From: Geodermatophilus africanus
GTDB lineage: Bacteria > Actinomycetota > Actinomycetes > Mycobacteriales > Geodermatophilaceae
Length of the DNA: 64,000 nt
NCBI RefSeq assembly: GCF_900107105.1
Contig: NZ_FNOT01000001.1
Coordinates: 1-64,000, forward strand
Direction of reading: 5' to 3'
The notes below the pieces were generated by a model, which had not been told where the DNA came from, searched no databases, and saw nothing but the letters and a program-made list of their open reading frames with translations. Both the position numbers and the translations under genes were made by a program. Of the stretch, positions 43,206 to 51,925 are shown one piece after another (positions within the stretch are counted from its first letter, which is position 1; each line of letters begins with the position of its first letter).

Positions 43206-43713
43206 GCCCGGCACCCCCGTCGAAGAAGGGACCCGACGCTCCGCGGCGACGACCGGCAGGTCCGCGAACGGGCGATGCCGTGCCGCCGGGCCCGGCGAGG
43301 TCCGGACCGTACGCGCGGCCCGCCCTCCCCGACAACGGGTCACCGACCGGCGGGCGCCGCCGACGGCGAGCCCTCGCCCGGTGGTGTCCGCCGGTAGCGG
43401 CTTCGCGGAGCGGACCGCGCCTGACGGTCTGGCGGCACGAGGCCTGGCGCCGGTGGCAGCAATCGCGCATCTGCTTCCCGTCCGGACCCGGCTCCGCTGG
43501 GATGTCCTGGTAGACGGGTGGACCGCGATCCCGGCGGAGTACCCGGCCGCGACCGCTGCCGGCCCCGCGAGCCGTGACCGCGAGTACCACGACTGGACGG
43601 AGGTGGGAGGCCATGGTCACCGTCCTGCCGACCGGGGGACGGACGGCGAGTCGCCCGGACTCCGGGCCTCGGTCCTCGCGCCCGCTCGCCGAAGTCGCTC
43701 GTGGTGTCGTCCG
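43206..43713. other. Intergenic stretch, nothing recognised
   Basis: Divergent gap between the FUSC gene and the rightward membrane-protein gene. The FUSC promoter must be here. Part of the stretch (to about 43.32 kb) is shared with the duplicate at 25.3 kb. Confidence 0.4.
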
Positions 43714-44337
43714 GTGAACGCTCGGAAGCAGACCTCGGGCACCTCCGGCGGTGCGGACCTCCCTCAGGTCCGCCGAGACGTGGACCGGGCGGCGCTCCTG
43801 GGCACGGCCCTGGCTGCGGTCGTAGCGCTCAGCTTCAGCGGCGAGGGCGCGTGGGACTGGCTGGGCGCAACGGCCGGGATCGCACTGCTCGCGGTGCTGG
43901 CGGCGTTCTTCCGCCTGCCTGCGGGCGGGGGCCTCGCACCGGGGCTCCGGGGCGAGCTCGCGGCTTTCTCGGCAGTAGCCGCGCTCGCGGCCACACTCGT
44001 CATCGCACCCCTCCTGCAGGCCGTCCTGGCCGCGACGACCGACGCCGGGCGTACGTGCCACGCCAGCGCGGCGGTAGCGGCCGGCGCGCTCCAGGGCGAT
44101 GGATCCCTGCGGCGCGGCGCCGAGCTGGCCGTCTCCAGAGGAGATGCCGGTGTAACGACCGCGACGGACGCCCTGTCGCGCGCCGCTGCGAACGAGCGGC
44201 GCACGGTCATGGGTGACTGCATCGGTGCGGTGACCTCAGGCTGGCTGTGGGCGCCGGCCGCAGGCATGGCCGCGGTCGGCTACGCATCTGCGTGGTGGCT
44301 GGTGCGGCGACGGCATGCCCGCGCGCCTCACGACTGA
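43714..44337 (+). CDS. Membrane protein of unknown function
   Basis: A 207-residue protein with hydrophobic segments ALLGTALAAVVALSFSGEGA, LGATAGIALLAVLAAFFRLP, AAFSAVAALAATLVIAPLLQ and APAAGMAAVGYASAWWLVRR. A periplasmic-looking loop between the third and fourth segments contains two Cys (TCHASAAV, GDCIGAV). I took GTG 43714; no strong ribosome-binding site is visible. Family not recognised. Confidence 0.5.
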   Translation: MNARKQTSGTSGGADLPQVRRDVDRAALLGTALAAVVALSFSGEGAWDWLGATAGIALLAVLAAFFRLPAGGGLAPGLRGELAAFSAVAALAATLVIAPLLQAVLAATTDAGRTCHASAAVAAGALQGDGSLRRGAELAVSRGDAGVTTATDALSRAAANERRTVMGDCIGAVTSGWLWAPAAGMAAVGYASAWWLVRRRHARAPHD

Positions 44338-44550
44338 GGTCGCCCCTGCAGGGATCCGCGGGTGTCCAGACAGGCCCGAGCCCGGGGATCGCGCCCCGGC
44401 TGTCGATGCCCGGGCAGGTGGGCCTCCGGTCAGGGCCGTTCCTCCCGGATCTCCTACCCAATCCCCCTGAAGTCCCCGGAGCTCGCCGCAGGAGAGGCTG
44501 GTGACGCCGCCGGCCTCAGCCCCGGTCTCGCCTGCCCACCGTGGGCGATG

Positions 44551-44569
44551 ATCAAGGCCCCTCGGACAC
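44551..44569 (+). repeat. Recurring intergenic motif, copy 6 (right half only)
   Basis: ATCAAGGCCCCTCGGACAC matches the right half of the motif and lies just before toxin remnant 3. Confidence 0.35.
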
Positions 44570-44712
44570 AGTCTGATGGACACCTCGGACCGCTCGCAAT
44601 CACGAGCGCAGCGCGACCAGTCCGAACTCCTCGGCCGCCCAGAGGCCGCTCGTCGAAGGCGGGGACCGGGCGGTTGCATCCTGAGCGGCCAGCAGCACGC
44701 AGCAGTCGAGGA

Positions 44713-44821
44713 GTACCGGTCAGCCCGGCGGGGTCAGTACCGCGTCGTCCACTCCCTCCACGACGAGGAAGTGCTCGTCCGCGTCGTCCGTCCCTCGCAC
44801 CGCGCCGACGTCTACCGCTGA
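44713..44821 (+). pseudogene. RelE/ParE toxin remnant 3 (C-terminal part)
   Basis: The frame ends EYRSARRGQYRVVHSLHDEE and VLVRVVRPSHRADVYR, the last third of a RelE-type toxin, nearly the same as the end of remnant 2 at 14.0-14.1 kb. Upstream of about 44710 homology is lost. No antitoxin. It is a truncated duplicate. Confidence 0.7.
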
Positions 44822-44872
44822 CCTCCCTCGCCGCCGAGGGACGGCTCGCGGAGTGAGCCGTCCCCCACACAG

Positions 44873-44900
44873 CGGGTCGCCCCCGGGACACCGAGGTGGA
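44873..44900 (+). repeat. Recurring intergenic motif, copy 7 (partial)
   Basis: GCGGGTCGCCCCCGGGACAC then CGAGGTGG, 52 bases after toxin remnant 3. It matches GTCGCCCCTCGGACACCG of copy 3 with a two-base change in the centre. Confidence 0.4.
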
Positions 44901-45082
44901 CCCCACGGCTCACCGTGGGGTTCCGGCCGCTGCCCGCCGTTCGGCCGGGGCAGTTCCCTCGCTCGGGCACGGTCCAGCGGTAGCCGAGACCGTGGAGGCC
45001 ACCCCCGGTCGGTCCGCCCCGCCCGGACGGAGAGGTGCGATATGAGCTGTGCGGGGACGGAGCGCGCTGCGAGGCTCTCGGC

Positions 45083-45415
45083 ATGCCGCCCAGCACCGTG
45101 GGTCCACCGTTCGATCGGTTCCTGGCCACCGCCGAGGCAGTCGCCCAGGCACGTCCCGAGGTGGATCTCGAGATGGCTCGTGAGGTGTTCCTCGAGGTGG
45201 CCACCCTGCTCCACAACGGCCTCGCCCTGGACGGCCTGGACGACCACGACGCTGCAGCCGTCGTCGCCGGGCTGTGCGTCGATCTCGTCGCTGCGGATCC
45301 CGGCGCCGCGATACGCGCGCGTGCCCGGGCGACGTCGGGAAGTCCTGGAGACCTGCACGACCCGGACGGTGCGTCGGCGGCCTACCTGATGGCTGCTGCG
45401 ATCCTCCAGCTCTGA
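45083..45415 (+). CDS. Conserved-looking helical protein, unknown
   Basis: A 110-residue acidic, Ala/Leu-rich protein from ATG 45083 (or GTG 45035, which has AGAG upstream and adds 16 residues). It reads FDRFLATAEAVAQARPEVDL, MAREVFLEVATLLHNGLALD, DHDAAAVVAGLCVDLVAADP and ends AYLMAAAILQL. Codon use is normal for the genome, which supports a real gene. Family not recognised; predicted soluble and all-helical. Confidence 0.5.
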   Translation: MPPSTVGPPFDRFLATAEAVAQARPEVDLEMAREVFLEVATLLHNGLALDGLDDHDAAAVVAGLCVDLVAADPGAAIRARARATSGSPGDLHDPDGASAAYLMAAAILQL

Positions 45416-45601
45416 TCGTCGGACCTCGTGCGCTGCGGGAATGGCGGCACCGCCCGCTCGTGCCACAGACAGCACATGACGCTCCCGCGGCCGTCGCCGT
45501 CTTCCCGTTCCGCCGGCACCGTGCGGGCCGGTCACGCTGCGACTCGGGGGGCAAGCCGCGGCCGGAGCGGCACGGGGGGCGCGGCCCGATGAGGGTCCAG
45601 G

Positions 45602-46326
45602 TCAGCCCCCACACGGGAACGGGTGGACCGCCGCGATCCGCCGCCGTGATCGGCGGGGGCGACCGACGCGGCCGCGCCGACCCGTGTCAGGAGCGCGGGA
45701 CTCGACGGTTCGCTCCCCGGCCCGGGCCGGCCGGACCACCGCCACGGGGCACGGGGCGTAGGTGGTGCAGCGCAGGCCGACCGACCCCAGGAGGAGGCTC
45801 GACCAGCCGGTGCGTCCGCGCGACCCGACCACGAGCAGGTCGGCCGCGTCGGCCACCTCGGTCAGGACGTCCCGGTCGACGCCCTCGACGGTCTCCGCCC
45901 GGACCTGGACGCCGGGGAGCCCGTCGCGCCACGCGTTCTGCACGCTCTCCCGGAGGGTGTCGTCGGCCTGTTCCCGCAGCGTGGTGGCCGACCGCGCCCA
46001 CGGAGCACCGCCGTAGCCGGACACCGTGTCCAACCAGGCGTGCACCACGTGCAGCTCGCCGCCGCGCAGCCGGGCCTCCGCCGCGGCGAAGCGCAGGGCC
46101 GCGACCGAGCCGGCCGAGCCATCGACCCCGACCACCACCCGGCTGGCGGCGCCCTGCCACAGCACGGCGCCGTGCGTGGCGTCGTCGTCGCGCACGAAGA
46201 CCACCGGCCCCCGGGCGTACTGGGCACACTGCTGGCTGACCGAACCTCCTCGAGAGCCCAGGCCAGGGCGGTGCGCGCGCCGGCCGAACCGTCCAGTCCG
46301 ACCACGACCTCGTTGGTCACCGCCAT
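45602..46326 (-). pseudogene. Tandem universal stress protein with an out-of-frame internal deletion
   Basis: ATG 46326 opens MAVTNEVVVGLDGSAGARTA and LAWALEE, a normal first UspA domain, but the next coding piece is the end of that domain, GGSVSQQCAQYARGPVVFVR, in another frame. About 100 codons are missing. The second domain is complete in the new frame: ASRVVVGVDGSAGSVAALRF, GGELHVVHAWLDTVSGYGGA, LLVVGSRGRTGWSSLLLGSV with the G-2x-G-9x-G-S/T ATP motif. A single-domain product could still be made from an internal start such as GTG 46208. Confidence 0.75.
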
Positions 46327-46706
46327 CGGTCAGTCGGTGTTCCACGTGCCCCGAGGGGTCGGTTCCCGGGTTCGTCGGCACGCCGGCGCCCGGTCCGGTC
46401 CTCACCGCCGTACGGCGAGGTGTCCCGTGCACCTCCCCCACCCAGGTGCGGCCAGCTGCGTCCCAGCGCCCATCCGAACGCGGTAGCGAGGCCGACGGCC
46501 AGGCCGGGCACCAGCGCACCGAGGAGGAGCAGCACGACGGTGATCCGGACGCCGATGACCACCGCGACCTGCAGCACCGCCCGGTCGCGCGGCGCCCGTC
46601 CGGTGCAGCTCCGTGCGGGTGGCGCGACCCGCGACGGCTCCTCGACCTCCTCCGTCCAGAACCGCTGGACGTCGTCCCATACCCGCTGCTTCTGAGCGCT
46701 GAGCAC
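46317..46706 (-). CDS. DUF3040-like membrane protein
   Basis: A 129-residue protein. GTG 46706 follows GGGAGG and opens VLSAQKQRVWDDVQRFWTEE, resembling the LSEHEQR.L..IE opening of DUF3040 proteins. Then come a basic linker and one long or two short membrane helices (VLQVAVVIGVRITVVLLLLG; LVPGLAVGLATAFGWALGRS). The C-terminus is Gly/Arg-rich. Its stop overlaps the start of the stress-protein gene by about ten bases, suggesting coupling. Function unknown. Confidence 0.65.
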   Translation of the reverse strand: MLSAQKQRVWDDVQRFWTEEVEEPSRVAPPARSCTGRAPRDRAVLQVAVVIGVRITVVLLLLGALVPGLAVGLATAFGWALGRSWPHLGGGGARDTSPYGGEDRTGRRRADEPGNRPLGARGTPTDRWR

Positions 46707-46828
46707 TGCCCACCTCCCGCACTGTCCCCCGACCTTGCCGCGGGGCGGCGGCTCGGCACCAGAGGCTCCGTCGGCCGGATGAGGCAAGCTGTCCTTGCCG
46801 ATCGTCGGCAACGACGTGAGGAGGGGAC

Positions 46829-48058
46829 ATGACCCGCGGTCAGCCCGGCCCGCGATCCGGCCGACCGGGGACACCGACGGCCTCGGACGACTGGCTGGCC
46901 TCGGTCGCGGCCTCGGCGGCGGCCGCCTGCCAGGCGCCGGCGGACCTGCTCGGCGGATACCTGCCGCTGCTGGCCGACGCCGCGATCAACGGCCGCCGCC
47001 CGGACGCGTGGGAACTCGACGCCGTCCGCGAGCTCGGACGGCACGCGGCCGCGCAGGGGGTCGGCGCCCGCCGCGCAGTGGACCTCTACCTGTCCGCCGC
47101 GTGGCGGTTGTGGCGGCAGCTGCCCGTGGTCGTCCGCTCGTCCGATCCGGAGAAGGTGCGCCGCGCCGCCGAGGCGGTGCTGCGGGTGCTCGACGACGCC
47201 ATCGGCGTGCTGGTCGACGGCCACCAGACCGAACGGCGGGAGATGATCCGCCACGAGGAGGCGCAGCGGGCCGCGTTCGTCGACGACCTGCTGCGCGGTG
47301 ACGCCGACGTCTCCCGACTGGTGGAGCGCGCCGAGCCGTTCGGCATCGACCTGGGCAAGGCCCACCACGTCGCGCTGGTCGCACCGCGCGACGGCGAGGG
47401 CGCGGCCGATCGTGCGGCGATCCCGCTGGAGCGTGCGGTGGTCGAGCGCTTCGGGGACCGGGAGGTGCTGGTGGCCTCGAAGGACGGCCGCGTGGTCGTC
47501 GTCGTCCCGGGTGGATCCGCCCCGGCCTTCGCCCTCCCGGACGGCGTCGACGTGGGCACGGTGGTCCAGCAGGAACTGCGCCGGCGGAAGCTCGCCGGCC
47601 GCTGGCTCGTGGCGGCCGGACGCGCCTTCCCGGGCGCCTACGGCGTCGCCCGCTCCTACGAGGAGGCCCTCGAGGCCCTGACCTTCGCCGACCGGCTCGG
47701 CCTCGACACCGACGTCGTCCACGCTCGCGACCTGCTCGTCTACCGGGTGCTGGGCCGCGACCAGGCGGCGATCGTCGACCTGGTCCGCGACGTGCTCACA
47801 CCCCTGAGCCAGGTGCGCGGCGGCGCGGAGGTGCTGCTGGAGACCCTGCGGGACTACTTCGACGCCGGAGAGGTCGCGACCGAGGCCGCCCGCCGCCTGC
47901 ACGTCTCGGTCCGCACGGTCACCTACCGCCTCGCCCGCGTCGCCCAACTGACCGGATACCGCGTCTCCCGGCCCGACCAGCGGTTCTCGCTGCACGCGGC
48001 CGTGCTGGGCGCACGGCTCCTCGACTGGCCCGCGACGCCGCTACCCCCCGAACCGTGA
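46829..48058 (+). CDS. PucR/CdaR-type transcription regulator
   Basis: A 409-residue cytoplasmic protein. The N-terminal half is a sensory helical domain (GVGARRAVDLYLSAAWRLWR; GHQTERREMIRHEEAQRAAF). The middle is a GGDEF-like CdaR domain (AYGVARSYEEALEALTFADR), and the C-terminal PucR helix-turn-helix is LLETLRDYFDAGEVATEAAR with RLHVSVRTVTYRLARVAQLT. AGGAGG lies before ATG 46829. It is divergent from the DUF3040/Usp genes. Target unknown. Confidence 0.9.
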   Translation: MTRGQPGPRSGRPGTPTASDDWLASVAASAAAACQAPADLLGGYLPLLADAAINGRRPDAWELDAVRELGRHAAAQGVGARRAVDLYLSAAWRLWRQLPVVVRSSDPEKVRRAAEAVLRVLDDAIGVLVDGHQTERREMIRHEEAQRAAFVDDLLRGDADVSRLVERAEPFGIDLGKAHHVALVAPRDGEGAADRAAIPLERAVVERFGDREVLVASKDGRVVVVVPGGSAPAFALPDGVDVGTVVQQELRRRKLAGRWLVAAGRAFPGAYGVARSYEEALEALTFADRLGLDTDVVHARDLLVYRVLGRDQAAIVDLVRDVLTPLSQVRGGAEVLLETLRDYFDAGEVATEAARRLHVSVRTVTYRLARVAQLTGYRVSRPDQRFSLHAAVLGARLLDWPATPLPPEP

Positions 48059-48369
48059 CCGACGCCGGCGTCGGGGAGGGTCGATCGGAGCGGGCCACGC
48101 CGGCGAGGTGGTCGGCTGACCCCGCGCACCGCGTAGAGGTTGGTTGCCGGGTGTCGGCAGCCGTGTCCCGGGCGGGATGACCGGCCGAGACCATGGGCCG
48201 CGGCGCGAACCGGGGCCACGCCCGGGGCACGACCCGGCTTCCCCACCGTCCCGCCCCGGCCGGGTGGTGCGGTGGTCGGGCCCCGGAGCCGGTCGATCCG
48301 CCGGCCACCTCAAGCCAGGCGGTCGTCCCCTGGGTCGTGAACGCGTCAGCGTCGGCCGGGAACACCGGG
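48059..48369. other. Intergenic stretch, nothing recognised
   Basis: Convergent gap between the PucR gene and the DUF7455 gene. A minus-strand frame opening MFPADADAFTTQGTTAWLEV near 48365 is not followed by anything recognisable. Confidence 0.4.
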
Positions 48370-48642
48370 CTAGGTGGTGATGGTGCCGCTCCCGTCGCGG
48401 ACGGTCACACCGGCAGCGGCGAGGGCCGCCTCGTGCTCCCGGCCGTGGTGGGCGCAGAAGACCAGGTCGTTGCCGCTGGGCAGCGCGGCGCGGACGAAGC
48501 CCTGCCCGCCGCAGGCGCCACGGCCGGTCCTGCCGTTCGAGCCGCCGACGACGGCGGGTGCGTCGCAGCGGTCGGCGAGCGCCAAGGGGGCGACGGGGGA
48601 CGCCGCGAAGGCGACGTCTCCGTCCACGATGGCGGTGGACAC
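48370..48642 (-). CDS. DUF7455-like zinc-binding small protein with an insertion
   Basis: A 90-residue protein from GTG 48642 (GGAGGAG upstream). The end ACGGQGFVRAALPSGNDLVF and CAHHGREHEAALAAAGV is the DUF7455 signature. In the family the first cysteines are adjacent (DRCD.CGAQA.VR); here about 16 residues (APAVVGGSNGRTGRG) separate DRCD from ACG. The zinc site could still form with a longer loop. These small proteins are widespread in actinobacteria and of unknown function. Confidence 0.75.
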   Translation of the reverse strand: MSTAIVDGDVAFAASPVAPLALADRCDAPAVVGGSNGRTGRGACGGQGFVRAALPSGNDLVFCAHHGREHEAALAAAGVTVRDGSGTITT

Positions 48643-48962
48643 GTGACTCCTCCGGTCGGCTCCCGATCGGTTCGGGTCATCGGTGGCCGGTGACACCGGC
48701 TCACGGTGCTCGCGGGAGACCGGCGGGCGATCACTCGACGACGGTCGCGACCCGGAGTGCGGGATCCTCTGCATGGGCAGCGAGAACGGTTCGGCGTCGT
48801 CTCCGCGCTCACGCCCACTCCCGGCTGTCGCGCTGGGCAGCAGCGCCTTGCCGCCCGGCTCCGGCCCCGGCTCACTCCTCGAGCAGCGCCGCGATCGGTC
48901 CGCGGCCTCGCCTCAGACGGGGCGGACCGGTGGTCGACGGTGAGGGTGGTCGCGGTGCGTCC
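48643..48962. other. Intergenic stretch, nothing recognised
   Basis: Gap upstream of the DUF7455 gene and downstream of the RraA-like gene. No family match on either strand. Confidence 0.4.
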
Positions 48963-49667
48963 TCACGGGAGGTGCGTCGCAGCTGCGTTGCGCCGCTCGG
49001 CGATGACGGCGTCCGCCCCGGTCGCCGCCGCGATGCTCACGCCGTCCGCCACGGCCTGCCGCCATGCGACCTCCCGCTGCTCGACCGTGCGGGCCATGGC
49101 GATCACGGTGTCGAGGTGTTCCCGCGGGACGACCACGACGCCGCTGGCGTCCCCGCGGACCACGTCACCGGGGTGCACCACGACCCCACCGACCTGCACC
49201 GGCACGTTGATGGCCCCCGGCCCCTCGTTGGACCCGGTCGCGGGATGCGTACCGCGGGCGAACGTCGGGAGGCCGACCTCGTCGATCCCCTCGACGTCGC
49301 GCACCGCCCCGTCCACGACGACGCCGACGACGCCTCCCCTGACGAGGGCTCCCGAGATGATGTCGCCGAGGACGGCGGCGTCCGCCCTGCCACCACCGTC
49401 GACGGCGACGACGTCCCCGGGCCGGGTCACGTCGGGCATCTTGAGCACGAAGAGGATGTCCCCTGGCTTGGTCCAGACCGTGACCGCGGGCCCGCAGAAC
49501 TCCGCTCCCCCGGCGATCCGGCCGATCCCGGGCCCGACCACGCCCACCGGCCCGCCGCAGTCGGCGATCTGGGTGGTGGCGAACCCCGCCAGGGCCGCGA
49601 CCACCTCAGCCGGCGGGCGCTCGATCGCCTCGACCACCGTCCACTGCTGCGCGTGCCCCCTGCTCAT
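48963..49667 (-). CDS. RraA-like / HMG-aldolase family protein
   Basis: A 234-residue protein of the RraA/4-hydroxy-4-methyl-2-oxoglutarate aldolase fold. Landmarks: TTQIADCGGPVGVVGPGIGR, DVVAVDGGGRADAAVLGDII, GVVVDGAVRDVEGIDEVGLP (GAVRD holds the pyruvate-binding Arg and metal Asp) and NVPVQVGGVVVHPGDVVRGD. The enzyme class cleaves 4-carboxy-4-hydroxy-2-oxoadipate or decarboxylates oxaloacetate. Last gene of the DUF3500-BKACE-RraA strand group, so it probably acts downstream of the BKACE step. Confidence 0.85.
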   Translation of the reverse strand: MSRGHAQQWTVVEAIERPPAEVVAALAGFATTQIADCGGPVGVVGPGIGRIAGGAEFCGPAVTVWTKPGDILFVLKMPDVTRPGDVVAVDGGGRADAAVLGDIISGALVRGGVVGVVVDGAVRDVEGIDEVGLPTFARGTHPATGSNEGPGAINVPVQVGGVVVHPGDVVRGDASGVVVVPREHLDTVIAMARTVEQREVAWRQAVADGVSIAAATGADAVIAERRNAAATHLP

Positions 49668-49842
49668 GCCGCGGCCTCCGACTGCGCGGTGGCGATGGTC
49701 GTCATCCTCGGTGCGCCCCTCTCGTCAGGCCGCGCGGCGCCCCGGACGTCGCCGCGCTCACGGCTGACGGCCGGCAGTCGAACGACCGACCCCGGCCGCG
49801 GAGCGGGTCCCGGGCCCCGGGACGCCGCGCGGACCGCCCGGC

Positions 49843-50751
49843 TCACCGACGGGTCCGCGCCGGCGGCAGCAGATCGCTGCCGACCGTGGCTCGGCGGATC
49901 TGCGCGGCGGTGGCGAGCGGCCGGCCCGCCTGCTGCACGGCGCGGGCGGCCTCGGCGACCATCTCCGCGTTCGACGAGGCGCAGCCGAGAGGTGCATCCT
50001 CCAGCCCGACCCGCAGGTGGCCGCCGCGCGCCACGGCGACGTCCCAGAGCCCGTCGAGCTCAACGCCGAGACCGGCGACCATCCAGGCCGCCCCGGGGTC
50101 CGAGTCGTCGAGCAGGCGCAGGCAGCTGTCCAGCGCCCACCCGGTGGGCGGCAGGCCGAAGGCGAACGCCGTCGAGAACATGAACCGGTAGACCGGGCTC
50201 GGCGAGCCGGGGACGGCGGCACGCAGTGCTGCCCCAGTGCGCAGGAAGCCCGGCTCGTAGACGGCGTAGCTGGGCACCAGGCCGTGCTCGCCGCACAGCT
50301 CCAGTCCGGCCCGCACGTCCGAGGCCGAGTTGGCGTACAGGAAGCCGTCCTCGCCCTCGCGCAACTCGGCGAAGGTCGCCAGCGTGACCGACCCGGGGTC
50401 CACGACGCTCCACTCGATCAGGCCGGCCCGGCCCAGCCGCTCCACCACCTCGTAGCGCGCCCGGGCCTCGACCGGCCCCTGTGACGGGCGCGCGCCCATC
50501 GGCACGGTGGGGTAGCAGATGACGTCGCGGCGGCCGCGGATCGCCTCGAAGACCGGTGCGTAGAGGTCGTACGCCTCGCGCGGACGGCCGGAGCCCTCGT
50601 CGTAGGCGTGCAGGTGGACGATCGCCGCCCCGGCGTCCGCGCAGGCGACCGCCTGCTCGACGATCTCCGCCCGGGTCACCGGGATCCCGGGCTGCCGCTG
50701 CCGGGTCCACGGACCGTTCAGCGCCGCCTCCAGCCACACCCCCTCGGCCAT
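49843..50751 (-). CDS. Beta-keto acid cleavage enzyme (BKACE, DUF849)
   Basis: A 302-residue TIM-barrel enzyme of the BKACE (formerly DUF849) family, related to 3-keto-5-aminohexanoate cleavage enzyme. Landmarks: LEAALNGPWTRQRQPGIPVT, EIVEQAVACADAGAAIVHLH (zinc-binding HLH), EWSVVDPGSVTLATFAELRE and GGHLRVGLEDAPLGCASSNA. These enzymes condense a beta-keto acid with acetyl-CoA and release acetoacetate and a new CoA ester. ATG 50751 is seven bases after the DUF3500 stop: one operon. The actual substrate is unknown. Confidence 0.9.
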   Translation of the reverse strand: MAEGVWLEAALNGPWTRQRQPGIPVTRAEIVEQAVACADAGAAIVHLHAYDEGSGRPREAYDLYAPVFEAIRGRRDVICYPTVPMGARPSQGPVEARARYEVVERLGRAGLIEWSVVDPGSVTLATFAELREGEDGFLYANSASDVRAGLELCGEHGLVPSYAVYEPGFLRTGAALRAAVPGSPSPVYRFMFSTAFAFGLPPTGWALDSCLRLLDDSDPGAAWMVAGLGVELDGLWDVAVARGGHLRVGLEDAPLGCASSNAEMVAEAARAVQQAGRPLATAAQIRRATVGSDLLPPARTRR

Positions 50752-50758
50752 GGCCGGG

Positions 50759-51925
50759 TCAGCCGTGGTGGGTGGCGCGGTGCCGGGCGAGCACGTCGAG
50801 ACCGAAGTCGGAGCCGGGATCGCGCCACACGGAGTGCGCGTGGTTGGCGCCGCGCTGCGTGTTGTCCCACTCGACCAGCAGGCGCGGTCCCTGCACGCGG
50901 TAGTAGTGCGGCGCGCCGGGGGTCGTCGGACCGGCCCAGGCGACGTGGACGGCGTCGAGCGCGGCCTCGTCGTCGTAGCGACGCACCGGGGACACCTCGG
51001 GCGGCACGCGCTCGAGGTAGGTCCCCAGGAGTGCCCGCAGCATCCCGCGCTGCTCGGCGTCCAGCTCGGACGCCGGCACGCCCCGCGGCTCGGCGGTGTG
51101 CTCGAGGGCCGCGTGGTCGGCGTCCTCGTAGCCGGCTGCCTCGTCGATCGCATCGCTCAGCGCCTGCAGCTTGGCCTGCTCGTCGGCGTCCGGGAACCGC
51201 TCGTCCCGCCAGATGCCGGCGAGCGGGACGACCCTGTTCCCCGGGGACACGACGGTGCGGTTGGCGGTGACCAGGTCCGAGGGCGCCTTCGGCAGCAGCA
51301 CGGCACGGGCCGCGAGCTCCGGTGGCAGCGAGCGGACCAGGTCCCGCGCGAGGTCCTCGACCCGGGCCAGCGGCCGGTTGACCGCACCGCCGAGCAACGG
51401 CGCCGTCGCGGGGTCGGCACCGAGGAAGCACGGCGTCGACGACACGAGCGCGCCGTCCACCACCAGGTTGTTCAGCGAGACGTGGTGCCCGCCGAACCGC
51501 CATCCCCACACCCCGCTGCCGCCCGGCTCGCCGAAGACGCGCAGGTAGTACAGGCCGGGGTCGCGGCCGCGTTCCCGGTCGAACCGGGTGACGAAGCCCT
51601 CGACCTGGTCGAGCACGTTCTCCAGGCCGATGATCGTCGCCACCGTGACGTAGCCGGGTGTGGACAGCCCCGTGGCGACGAGCCGCATCGCCGCCTGCTG
51701 CTGGGCCGGCTGCTGCGCATGGAAGGTCAGGCCGCCGTGGTCGGTGGGGGTGTAGAACCAGCGCCGGCGCTCGTCGTCCGACGGGTCGTCCCCCGGAGCC
51801 GCTCCGACGGCGATCCGTCGCTGCTCGCCGTCCAGGCCGTCCAACCAGGCGCCCGCTGCCTCGGCCATCCGGGAGGCCACGTCATGAGCGGGGACGCCGC
51901 CGGCTCCGCTCGCAGCAGCAGTCAC
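50759..51925 (-). CDS. DUF3500 protein
   Basis: A 388-residue protein covering a full DUF3500 domain: DPSDDERRRWFYTPTDHGGL, VATIIGLENVLDQVEGFVTR, GVWGWRFGGHHVSLNNLVVD, STPCFLGADPA, and the end HYYRVQGPRLLVEWDNTQRG with ANHAHSVWRDPGSDFGLD. The conserved GGHH and NHAHSVWRD histidines suggest a metal site. GTG 51925 follows TACATT by six bases, so the transcript may be leaderless. First gene of an operon with BKACE and RraA-like genes. The function of the family is not established. Confidence 0.85.
   Translation of the reverse strand: MTAAASGAGGVPAHDVASRMAEAAGAWLDGLDGEQRRIAVGAAPGDDPSDDERRRWFYTPTDHGGLTFHAQQPAQQQAAMRLVATGLSTPGYVTVATIIGLENVLDQVEGFVTRFDRERGRDPGLYYLRVFGEPGGSGVWGWRFGGHHVSLNNLVVDGALVSSTPCFLGADPATAPLLGGAVNRPLARVEDLARDLVRSLPPELAARAVLLPKAPSDLVTANRTVVSPGNRVVPLAGIWRDERFPDADEQAKLQALSDAIDEAAGYEDADHAALEHTAEPRGVPASELDAEQRGMLRALLGTYLERVPPEVSPVRRYDDEAALDAVHVAWAGPTTPGAPHYYRVQGPRLLVEWDNTQRGANHAHSVWRDPGSDFGLDVLARHRATHHG

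Noticed and set aside
41272-44337. A 1021-codon open frame on the plus strand across the FUSC gene
   Set aside because: It is antisense to the FUSC gene, His/Arg/Gln-rich, and a consequence of high G+C at third positions. Only its last 207 codons, after the FUSC gene ends, were kept as a possible gene.
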